From the NCBI GenBank assembly GCA_035315345.1, contig DATFYA010000016.1:44240-108239 (forward strand): a stretch of DNA of 64,000 bases, written 5' to 3'. Below the pieces are notes generated by a model, which searched no databases, was not told the origin of the DNA, and worked only from the letters and a program-made list of their open reading frames with translations. Both the position numbers and the translations under genes were made by a program. Positions 25,483 through 33,171 of the stretch are shown here, piece by piece (the first letter of the stretch is position 1; each line of letters begins with the position of its first letter). The stretch comes from Candidatus Methylomirabilota bacterium. Lineage in GTDB: Bacteria; Methylomirabilota; Methylomirabilia; Rokubacteriales; CSP1-6.

Positions 25483-26264
25483 CCGCGGCCCCCGCGATCC
25501 GGGCTCTGGGCCTGCTGAGCGGCCAATCGCCGGCCGAGGCCGGGCCGGCCGCGCGGATTCTGCCGCTCCCGCGCCCGAATCGGGCCGGCGACCGATTCCG
25601 GCGGACCACCCGGGAATGCCTCCTCGCTCTTGCGGCAGTGGACGCGATGCTTGAAGATGGAACGGCGGGCCGAGACGCCATCGCGGGGGATCGGACGGCG
25701 CTGCAGTACGTGACCGCGGCCGCCTATGGCGCCTCCAATCGCGCGTTCATCGAGCGCCGGGGCGGCGTGATGCACTTCGCGTATACGGCGCCGGCGGTGG
25801 TCTCGGCCGAGGTGGCGATCGAGTTCGGCATCACGGGGCCGTACGGCATCCTGATCGGAGGGGCGCCCGCGACGCTGCGGGCGATCGAGCAGTCGGCGCG
25901 GCTGCTGGAGGCAGGACGCTGCGACCGTGCGCTGGTGCTGGTGGTCGAGATCTTCGAGGAGTGCGCGGACCTCTACGCGCGCCACCGCCGATTCGACCAC
26001 CGGCCGCTGGTGGAGACCGCCGCGTGTCTGTGGCTCGAGCGCGGGGTGGGTGATCTCCGGTTCGAGTCCGCTCGCGGCGCGGGGGCGGCCGGCGATCCCC
26101 CGGGCGGGGGGGAGCGATTCGCGGCCGGTCCGCTCGCGGATCTGCGGGAGTGGCGCGACGGTGCGCGGACGGAGCCGCTGGAGCTGTCCGGAGCCTGGCG
26201 CGGCGAGCACGCGCGGCTCCGCTGGAGCACGGAGCAATCCCACGCGCGCGGGAGCGCGGCGTGA
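25479..26264 (+). CDS. Ketosynthase N-terminal-like protein lacking the active-site Cys
   Basis: A 261-residue protein that resembles only the N-terminal half of a beta-ketoacyl synthase. The core EVAIEFGITGPYGILIGG followed by APATLRAIEQSARLLEAG aligns with the nucleophile elbow region, but the Cys is absent (IGGAP at the elbow). The usual two His are also missing because the C-terminal half is not there. Such proteins occur next to intact KS genes in aryl polyene and related clusters, where they may act as chain-length or structural partners. It starts by ATGA overlap with the preceding KS. Confidence 0.75.
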   Translation: MTAAPAIRALGLLSGQSPAEAGPAARILPLPRPNRAGDRFRRTTRECLLALAAVDAMLEDGTAGRDAIAGDRTALQYVTAAAYGASNRAFIERRGGVMHFAYTAPAVVSAEVAIEFGITGPYGILIGGAPATLRAIEQSARLLEAGRCDRALVLVVEIFEECADLYARHRRFDHRPLVETAACLWLERGVGDLRFESARGAGAAGDPPGGGERFAAGPLADLREWRDGARTEPLELSGAWRGEHARLRWSTEQSHARGSAA

Positions 26265-26280
26265 CAGGAGGTCGTGACCG

Positions 26281-26556
26281 ATGACGCAGAAGGAAGTCCT
26301 GGACGAGCTGAAAGGGCTCGTCGTCGAGCGGCTCAAGTTCGATCCGCGCCGCGCGGCCGAGATGACGCTCGAGACGACCCTGCCCAAGGGGGTCGACGGC
26401 TCCCTGGGCCTGGACTCGCTCGACTTCATCGAGCTGTCGGTGGCCATCGAGGAGCGCTTCGGCATCGTGATCGACGAGGGGCACGACCTCACCGAGGAGT
26501 TTCTCTCACTGGATTCCCTGTCGCGGTTCATCCTGTCCAAGACCGGCCAGGGCTGA
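26281..26556 (+). CDS. Acyl carrier protein
   Basis: ACP of 91 residues. The phosphopantetheine attachment Ser46 lies in GLDSLDFIEL, and the helix-loop pattern fits the PP-binding family. A strong Shine-Dalgarno sequence (AGGAGGTCGTGACCG) precedes the ATG, consistent with the high expression needed for a carrier protein. Its place between two ketosynthase pairs indicates that it is the dedicated carrier of this locus rather than the housekeeping AcpP. Confidence 0.93.
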   Translation: MTQKEVLDELKGLVVERLKFDPRRAAEMTLETTLPKGVDGSLGLDSLDFIELSVAIEERFGIVIDEGHDLTEEFLSLDSLSRFILSKTGQG

Positions 26557-26591
26557 GCCTCCGAGGTGCAGCCTCCCGTCATGGACGCCGC

Positions 26592-27821
26592 ATGAGCCGG
26601 GCCCGCGCCCCTCACGGCCGGCGCGAGGTGGTGGTGAGCGGGCTCGGCATCGTGAGCCCGTACGGCCTCGGCACCAAGGCCTTCTGGTCGGGACTCGCCG
26701 CCGGCGCCTGCGCGATCAAGCCGATCACCGTCATCGACACCGCGGGCTTCCGCTCGCGCATCGCCGCCGAGATCCCCGCCGACGCGTTCGGCACGATCGG
26801 CGTCTCGCGTCGGCGCTCGCGGGCGGATCGCATCGCGCTCGCCGCGGCCCGCGAGGCTCTCGCCGACGCCGGCCTGCCGGCCCGGGCGCGGGCCGAGGCC
26901 GGGCTCTTCGTCGGCGCGGTCGGTGGCGGCATGCTCGAGGGCGAGGACTGGTACTGGGACGAGGGCCGGCGCGGCGTGGTGTCTCCCCGGATGCGCGCCC
27001 TGCGCACCATCCTGCCGTACTCGCACGCGGAGACCCTCGCCTGGCGTCTCGGCCTGACCGGCCCCAAGGAGACGATCGTGATGGCGTGCGCGTCCGGCGC
27101 CGCCTCCATCGCCCTGGGTGCCGATCTGGTCCGGGCCGGGACGATCGCGGCCGCGGTGGTGGGCGGCGTCGACGCGCTCACGCACATCTGCTTCATGGGC
27201 TTCAACGCGTTGAAGCTGCTCGACCCGAGCCCGTGCCGGCCGTTCGACCGGGAGCGCCGCGGGATGTCCATCGGGGAGGGCGCCGCGTTCTTCGTGCTGG
27301 AGGACGCCGAGCACTGCCGGGCGCGCGGCGGACGCGTCCACGCGCGGCTCGCCGGCTACGGCATGTCCACCGACGCGCACCACGTGACCGCGCCGCACCC
27401 CGAGGGCGAGGGGATGATCCACGCCATGCGCCAGGCCCTCGACGACGCGGGGCTGCCCGCGGCCGCGGTGGGCTACGTCAACGCCCACGGCACCGGCACG
27501 GTCCAGAACGACCGCGCGGAAGCCCTCGCGCTGCGCGCGGTGTTCGGCGAGGGCGGCGTCCTGCTGAGCTCGACCAAGTCGCTGGTCGGCCACACCATGG
27601 CGGCCGCGGGCAGCGTCGAGGCCATGGCCACCGTGCTGGCGCTCCAGCACGGGCTGCTCCCGCCCACCGCCAACCTGGAGCAGACCGATCCCGAGGTCGC
27701 GTTCGACTGCCTGCCCGGTACGGCGCGTCCGGCCGAGATCGAGGCCGCGCTATCCAACTCCTTCGGGTTCGGCGGCCAGAACGTGAGCCTCGTCTTCACC
27801 CGAGCCGACGCCGGTGCCTGA
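26592..27821 (+). CDS. Beta-ketoacyl-ACP synthase (second complete KS)
   Basis: Elongating ketosynthase of 409 residues with an intact triad: Cys166 in VMACASGAASI, His299 in VNAHGTGTVQND, His334 in LVGHTMAAAG, plus Lys329. N-terminal VVVSGLGIVSPYGLG is the usual KS opening. It follows the ACP gene by 35 bases and overlaps the next gene, a Cys-less homologue, by 8 bases; the pair is arranged like KS-alpha/KS-beta (chain length factor) genes of type II polyketide synthases. Confidence 0.92.
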   Translation: MSRARAPHGRREVVVSGLGIVSPYGLGTKAFWSGLAAGACAIKPITVIDTAGFRSRIAAEIPADAFGTIGVSRRRSRADRIALAAAREALADAGLPARARAEAGLFVGAVGGGMLEGEDWYWDEGRRGVVSPRMRALRTILPYSHAETLAWRLGLTGPKETIVMACASGAASIALGADLVRAGTIAAAVVGGVDALTHICFMGFNALKLLDPSPCRPFDRERRGMSIGEGAAFFVLEDAEHCRARGGRVHARLAGYGMSTDAHHVTAPHPEGEGMIHAMRQALDDAGLPAAAVGYVNAHGTGTVQNDRAEALALRAVFGEGGVLLSSTKSLVGHTMAAAGSVEAMATVLALQHGLLPPTANLEQTDPEVAFDCLPGTARPAEIEAALSNSFGFGGQNVSLVFTRADAGA

Positions 27822-28947
27822 TCGCCGCGTGGTGGTGACCGGCGTGGGGACGATCAACGCCTCCACCGCCGGCGGCCGGGACGCCCTGGCCGGCGCGCTC
27901 GCCCTGAATCGCTCTGCGATCGGCCCGGTGCGCGGCTTCGATGCCGCCGCGTTCACGAGCCGGCTCGCCGCCGAGGTGGACGACGCCATCCTGGCGTCGC
28001 TCATCGACCGGGACGCGGCCCGTCGCCTGTCGCGCATCTGCCGGCTCGCTCTCGGCGCCTGCGTGCTCGCGGTGCGCGACGCGGGGGTGCCCAGCGGGCC
28101 CGGGCTCGGCATCGTGGTCGGCACCGAGTTCGGCGACTTCACCTCGAGCCGCGACTTCGCGCACGGCTTCCTGACCCGCGGCCCGGGCGGGCTCTCCCCG
28201 ATGATCTTCCCCAACACGGTGATGAACACGATGGCGTCGATCGCCGCGATCGCCGTCGGGGCCAAGGCGCCGTCGGTCACCGTGAACCAGTCGACGCTCG
28301 CGGGCGATCTCGCGGTGGCGCGCGGCGCGCGCCTCATCGCCGACGGCCGCGCCACCGCGGTGGTGGCCGGGGGCGTCGACGAGCTGTTCCAGGAGGTCTA
28401 CCAGCGCCTGGCCGAGATGGGCGCGCTCTCCCCGATGCAGAGCCGCGCGCCGGAAGGCTGCCGGCCGTACGCGGCCGACCACAACGGTCCCGTGCTCGGA
28501 GAGGGCGCCACCTTCGTCGTGCTCGAGGATCTGGAAACCGCCCGCGCGCGGGGCGCCCGCATCATGGCCGAGATCGTGGAGGCCGCGTGGGGCAACGTGC
28601 CGACTGCCCCGCACACCGGCCGCCCGACGCGGATCGACGACCGCTCCCCGGCGGGACGGCTGATCCGATCGCGTCCGGAGGGCGTGGCGCGCTGCTACGG
28701 CGCGGGCAACGGCGACCCCGCGGTGGACGACTGGGAGCGCGCGCTGCTCGGTCACGACCTGCCGGCCCGCGCGGACCTGCTGCCGCCCCGGTCGCTGGCC
28801 GCGCTCTTCGGCCAGCACGGCGGGCTGGGGGCGCTGCGGATGGCCGCGGCCGCGCTCGACGCCGAGCGCGGCATCGGGTCCGTGCTCGTGCACGGCATCG
28901 CGCGGGGCGGCTGCCGCACCGCGGTGCTGGTGGGCCCGCCGCCGTGA
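27814..28947 (+). CDS. Chain-length-factor-like ketosynthase homologue
   Basis: A 377-residue KS homologue in which the elbow reads VTVNQSTLAG, so the nucleophile Cys is gone and a Gln (159) stands at or next to its position, as in chain length factors of type II polyketide synthases. The motif FPNTVMNTMAS just before it is typical of these KS-beta proteins. The HGT motif of active KSs is absent. It should dimerise with the KS encoded just upstream and help set chain length; GTG start within the previous gene, stop overlapping the next start (GTGA). Confidence 0.82.
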   Translation: MPDRRVVVTGVGTINASTAGGRDALAGALALNRSAIGPVRGFDAAAFTSRLAAEVDDAILASLIDRDAARRLSRICRLALGACVLAVRDAGVPSGPGLGIVVGTEFGDFTSSRDFAHGFLTRGPGGLSPMIFPNTVMNTMASIAAIAVGAKAPSVTVNQSTLAGDLAVARGARLIADGRATAVVAGGVDELFQEVYQRLAEMGALSPMQSRAPEGCRPYAADHNGPVLGEGATFVVLEDLETARARGARIMAEIVEAAWGNVPTAPHTGRPTRIDDRSPAGRLIRSRPEGVARCYGAGNGDPAVDDWERALLGHDLPARADLLPPRSLAALFGQHGGLGALRMAAAALDAERGIGSVLVHGIARGGCRTAVLVGPPP

Positions 28948-31304
28948 GCGAGCACATCCCGGCCATGCGCGAGCATCTGATACTCGTCCCGGTGTTCAAC
29001 GAGGCCGCGACCATCGGCGACATCGTCGAGCGGGCCCGGCTGCACGGCCCGGTGCTCGTGATCGACGACGGCTCCACCGACGACAGCGCGGCGCGGGCCG
29101 TCGTCGCGGGCGCCGAGGTGATGACCCTCGCCGGCCGGCGCGGCAAGGGCGCGGCGCTGCGGGCCGGCTTCGCCGAGGCCCTCCGTCGCGGCGTGTCGCG
29201 GGTGGTGACGCTCGACGGCGACGGCCAGCACGACCCCGACGACATCCCGCGCCTGCTGAAGGTGGCGGTGGAGGAGCCGCGGAGCCTCGTCATCGGCGGA
29301 CGGCTCGGCGGCCTCGCCGCGTATCCGGAGCGCGCGATGCCGACCGATCGGCTGGCCGCGCTCCGGGTGGCCGGCTTCTTCATCAACTGGCTCACCGGCA
29401 TGGCGGTGGCGGATACCCAGTCCGGCTTTCGCGTCTACCCGGCCGCGCTGCTCACGGCGGCGCCGCCGCGGCGGGGTGGCTTCGTGCTGGAGAGCGAGAT
29501 GCTCCTGCGCGCGGCCGAGCACGGCTTCGACATCGTCGAGGTGCCGATCGCCCCGCTGCACTTCGAAGACCGGCGCAGCCGTTTCCGCCCCGCTCGCGAC
29601 GGTCTCGCGGTCGGCTCGTTCCTGGCCGGCCACATCGCGCGGCGCTGGGGGCGCGAGGCGACCGCGCTCGCCGCCTACCTGGTCGGCATCTTCAGCGCGT
29701 CGCGCCTGCGGGCGCGACATCGCGAGATGTACCAGGTGGCCGCGCCCCACCGCGGCAACCCGCCGGACTGGGCGCTGGCCGTCGGCACCTTCATCGCCAA
29801 CCGGGCGATGCGCTCGATGGAGCGGGGATGGCGCTCACCGCACAGCCAGGGCCTGCGGATGGCCGCGGTGGCCACCGTGGCGACGCCGCTCATGCTGGCC
29901 CTGGCCCTCAGCCGCCGCGCCCTCGCCACGGCCGACGTGGATTGGATCAGCCCGGCGGTTCGGCGCCTCTATCCGCAAGACGAGCTGGCGCGCACCCTCG
30001 AGGCGCCGGCCCGGCCCGCGGCCGCCGCGTCGCGGGCCGCCGACTACGACGTGCTGGTGGTGGGCGGCGGACCGGGCGGCTCGAGCGCGGCCACCTTCCT
30101 CGCGCGGGGCGGGCTCCGGGTGGCCCTGGCCGAGCGCGAGGCGTTTCCCCGCTTCCACGTCGGCGAATCGCTGCTGCCCGCCAACATGCCGGTGCTGGAG
30201 CGGCTGGGCGTGCTCGACGAGGTGAAGTCTCGCGGATTCCTCGTGAAGTACGGGGCCTACTTCCACGACCAGGACCAGGAGCTCGACTACCAGTTCCTCT
30301 TCCGCGAGGGCAAGCCGTGGCCGGCCTACACCTACGAGGTCCAGCGCGCCGAGTTCGACAAGATCCTGCTCGATCACGCGGCCCGCCAGCCGAACGTCAC
30401 GCTGCTGCAGCCGACCACCGTGGAGCGGGTGGCCTTCGACGACGACGGAGTGACCGCGACCGTATCGGACGCCGCCGGCTCGCGGCAGCTGCGCGCGCGC
30501 TTCCTGGTGGACGCGAGCGGACGCGACGCTCTCATCGCCACGCGGCACGGGCGCCGTCGCCCGATCGAGGGGCTGGGCAAGGTCGCCCTGTTCGCCCACT
30601 TCCAGGGGGGCAAGCGCTGGCCCGGCAAGGAGGTGGGCAACATCCGCATCTTCAGCTTCGAGCCCGGCTGGTTCTGGTACATTCCGTTCGCCGACGGCAC
30701 CACCAGCGTGGGCTGCGTGCTGCACGCGCGCACCGTGCAGGGCCGGGAGGGCGGCCTCGACGAGCTCTACGAGTCGCTGATCGCGCGCTGCCGCCAGCTG
30801 ACCGACGCGCTGGAGGGCGCGCCCCGCATCACTCCGGTCCACCGCGCGGCCAATTTCTCGTATCGGACCGATCCCGCGATCGGGGACCGCTACGTGTGCG
30901 TGGGCGACGCGATCGCCTTCCTGGATCCGATCTTCTCGTCGGGCGTGTACATCGCCACCCAGTCCGCCGAGCTGTCCTCGATCGAGATCCTGAAGGCGTT
31001 CCGGGAGAACCGCTTCGAGGCGAGCCGATTCCGGGCCTACGACCGGACCATCCGGAAAGGCACGGAGCCATTTCAGCGCTTCATCCGCTACTTCTACGAT
31101 CCCTCGTTCGTCGAGATGTTCCTCAAGCCGCGCGAGTTCGCGGGCATGGTGGACGGGGTGACCGGCGTGCTCGCGGGCGGGGCGTTCCTCCGGCAATCGC
31201 TCCGCATGAAGCTGTCGCTGGAAGTGTTCTTCACGATCGTTCGCATCAACCGCTGGACGCGCCGGCGCCGGGGTCTGCCCACCGAGTCTCGCTTCACGTG
31301 GTAG
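28944..31304 (+). CDS. Fusion of glycosyltransferase family 2 and a flavin-dependent halogenase-like oxidoreductase
   Basis: A 786-residue two-domain protein. Residues 1-235 form a GT2 fold: PVFNEAATIGDIV, VIDDGSTDD and the metal site DGDGQHD (91-97). A linker of about 130 residues, with hydrophobic stretches near 240 and 310, leads to an FAD domain: VVGGGPGGSSA (372-382), HVGESLLPANMP, and WFWYIP (576-581), which is the WxWxIP motif of flavin-dependent halogenases and their relatives. The C-terminal GDAIAFLDPIFSSGV is the second FAD block. It could decorate an ACP-bound or released product with a sugar or polyprenyl-phosphate and oxidise or halogenate it. GTG at 28944 overlaps the previous stop; ATG at 28965 is an alternative. 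Confidence 0.85.
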   Translation: MSEHIPAMREHLILVPVFNEAATIGDIVERARLHGPVLVIDDGSTDDSAARAVVAGAEVMTLAGRRGKGAALRAGFAEALRRGVSRVVTLDGDGQHDPDDIPRLLKVAVEEPRSLVIGGRLGGLAAYPERAMPTDRLAALRVAGFFINWLTGMAVADTQSGFRVYPAALLTAAPPRRGGFVLESEMLLRAAEHGFDIVEVPIAPLHFEDRRSRFRPARDGLAVGSFLAGHIARRWGREATALAAYLVGIFSASRLRARHREMYQVAAPHRGNPPDWALAVGTFIANRAMRSMERGWRSPHSQGLRMAAVATVATPLMLALALSRRALATADVDWISPAVRRLYPQDELARTLEAPARPAAAASRAADYDVLVVGGGPGGSSAATFLARGGLRVALAEREAFPRFHVGESLLPANMPVLERLGVLDEVKSRGFLVKYGAYFHDQDQELDYQFLFREGKPWPAYTYEVQRAEFDKILLDHAARQPNVTLLQPTTVERVAFDDDGVTATVSDAAGSRQLRARFLVDASGRDALIATRHGRRRPIEGLGKVALFAHFQGGKRWPGKEVGNIRIFSFEPGWFWYIPFADGTTSVGCVLHARTVQGREGGLDELYESLIARCRQLTDALEGAPRITPVHRAANFSYRTDPAIGDRYVCVGDAIAFLDPIFSSGVYIATQSAELSSIEILKAFRENRFEASRFRAYDRTIRKGTEPFQRFIRYFYDPSFVEMFLKPREFAGMVDGVTGVLAGGAFLRQSLRMKLSLEVFFTIVRINRWTRRRRGLPTESRFTW

Positions 31305-31306
31305 GG

Positions 31307-32485
31307 ATGCGCCGGCTCCTGCCGAGGAACTACCTGTTCACGATCCTCGGCATCGCGGTGGGAGTGGGCGGCCTGGTGGCCCTCGGGGCCATGGCCGAGC
31401 GCATCACCCGCTTCATCGACGGCGGCGATCGTTTCGTGCTCGGCCAGATCTCGGTGGCCGGCGAGGGGATGGGCATGGGCACCGGCTTCACCGCGGGCGG
31501 CCTGCTGCGCGCGGCCAAGATCGCGGAGATCGCCCGGGTGCCCGGCGTGGCCGCGGTTCAACCGCAGGTCATGCTGCCACTCAACCCGTCCACCTCTCAG
31601 TTCCTCACGCTCACCCAGGAGCTGGTCCTGGGCGTGGATCCCGGCGTGCGGATGCCCAATCGCGAGTTCCGCGACCTGCCGGTGCGCGACGGGCGGCCCC
31701 TGCGGGCGGGGGACCGGGGCGTGGCGGTGGTGGGGGCGGACTTCGCGACGGCCCGCGGCCTGCGCGCGGGCTCGCGGCTCGAGCTGAGCGGTCGCGCCTT
31801 CGAGGTGGTGGGCGTGCTGGACAAGACGCTCACCGCGCCGGACCGCTTCGCCATCGTGCCCCTCGAGGACGCGCGCGATCTCTGGCTGCGCCGCGATCCG
31901 CTGCTGGTGCAGGTCTTCGCGGGCGGAGGCATGACCCGCGCCGATCTGAACAGCGGGGCGGCGGTGGCGTGGGCGGACGGTGTCGATCCGGACGCGCTCG
32001 CCCGGCGCCTCCAGGCCGACGTGCCGGGGCTCAACGTCACGATCCCGGGCGAGCTGAGCCGGCTCCTCCGCCAGTCCACCGCGTTCTTCTCGGCGCTGCT
32101 CTTCGGCATCGGCGTGCTGGGCCTCGTGATCGGCGGCCTCTCGCTCGCCAACACGGTGACCGCCGCGGTGTTCGAGCGCATCCGCGACTTCGGCATCAAG
32201 CGCGCGCTCGGGGCCACCGATGGGCAATTGCTCCGCGAGATCCTGGGCGAGGCCCTCGCCGTCTCGGTCTCGGGCGGGGCCATCGGGATCGGGCTGGCCC
32301 TCGCGGTGGGCGCGCTGGTGGACGCCCGCGTGCTGCGCCAGGGGCAGCAGCTCTTCCTGTTCTCCCCGCGGCTGCTCGGGTTCGCGCTGGTCTTCTCGGT
32401 GGTCCTGGGCGCGCTCGCGGCGAGCTACGCCACGCTGCGCATCGTGCGCCTGTCGCCCGCCGAGGCCATCCGGCGCGGAGCCTGA
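31307..32485 (+). CDS. MacB/FtsX-type ABC transporter permease
   Basis: Permease of 392 residues with one N-terminal helix, a periplasmic MacB-PCD-like domain (about 30-250) and three C-terminal helices of the FtsX domain (ALLFGIGVLGLVIGGLSLAN onward). The coupling block FERIRDFGIKRALGAT and the ending RLSPAEAIRRGA are conserved in the family. Start ATG at 31307 lies 2 bases after the fusion gene. With the ATPase just downstream it forms a type VII ABC exporter, probably moving the locus product across or out of the inner membrane. Confidence 0.9.
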   Translation: MRRLLPRNYLFTILGIAVGVGGLVALGAMAERITRFIDGGDRFVLGQISVAGEGMGMGTGFTAGGLLRAAKIAEIARVPGVAAVQPQVMLPLNPSTSQFLTLTQELVLGVDPGVRMPNREFRDLPVRDGRPLRAGDRGVAVVGADFATARGLRAGSRLELSGRAFEVVGVLDKTLTAPDRFAIVPLEDARDLWLRRDPLLVQVFAGGGMTRADLNSGAAVAWADGVDPDALARRLQADVPGLNVTIPGELSRLLRQSTAFFSALLFGIGVLGLVIGGLSLANTVTAAVFERIRDFGIKRALGATDGQLLREILGEALAVSVSGGAIGIGLALAVGALVDARVLRQGQQLFLFSPRLLGFALVFSVVLGALAASYATLRIVRLSPAEAIRRGA

Positions 32486-32487
32486 CC

Positions 32488-33171
32488 GTGGTCGTGCGCG
32501 CGAGCGGATTGAGCAAGACGTTCCGCGGTCCCGACGGCCGGCCGGTGCCGGTGCTCGAGGGCGTGGACGTCGAGGTGGGGGCCGGGGAATTCGTGGCGGT
32601 GGCCGGCCCGTCGGGCTCCGGCAAGTCCACCCTGCTCAACCTGCTCGGTCTGCTGGAGCCGCTCGACGCGGGCGAGATCTGGTTCGATCAAACCCAGGTG
32701 AGCGCGCTGCCGCGGCGGGCGCAGTGCCCGGTGCGGGGCCGCTCGATCGGCTACGTCTTCCAGTCGTTCCTGCTGATCTCGGCTCTCACCGCCCTCGACA
32801 ACGTCCTGCTCGCCGCGCGCTACGTGGGCCGCTCGCGGCGCGAGGCGCTGCCCGAGGCGCGAGCCCTGATGGAGCGGCTCGGGGTGGCCCACCGGAGCGG
32901 CCACTATCCGGCCCAGCTCTCGGGGGGCGAGCAGCAGCGCGTCGCGTACTGCCGCGCGGTGCTGAACACGCCGCCCCTGGTGCTGGCCGACGAGCCCACC
33001 GGCAATCTCGACGAGGGCCACGCCGCGGTGATCCTGGCCGCGCTGCGCTCGCTGTGCCAGGAGCGCGGGGCCTCGGTGATCCTGGTCACCCACCGGGCTG
33101 ACGCGGCCGCCCTCGCGGACCGCACCCTGCGCCTGCGCGCGGGACGGCTCGAGACCGACCGCGCCCGCTAG
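32488..33171 (+). CDS. MacB/LolD-type ABC transporter ATP-binding protein
   Basis: ATPase of 227 residues that pairs with the upstream permease. Walker A GPSGSGKS (40-47), signature LSGGEQQ (144-150) and Walker B LVLADEP (164-170) followed by TGNLD are typical for the LolD/MacB group. GTG start two bases after the permease stop. The stop overlaps the next start (TAGTG). Confidence 0.92.
   Translation: MVVRASGLSKTFRGPDGRPVPVLEGVDVEVGAGEFVAVAGPSGSGKSTLLNLLGLLEPLDAGEIWFDQTQVSALPRRAQCPVRGRSIGYVFQSFLLISALTALDNVLLAARYVGRSRREALPEARALMERLGVAHRSGHYPAQLSGGEQQRVAYCRAVLNTPPLVLADEPTGNLDEGHAAVILAALRSLCQERGASVILVTHRADAAALADRTLRLRAGRLETDRAR

Noticed and set aside
24304..28947. Ketosynthase cluster as ordinary fatty acid synthesis
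   Set aside because: Two KS proteins lack the active-site Cys, and there is no fabD, fabG or fabZ; context has glycosyltransferases and an exporter instead.
28944..31304. FAD half of the fusion as a geranylgeranyl reductase
   Set aside because: The WFWYIP motif fits the halogenase-like group better than the reductases; left open as a finding.
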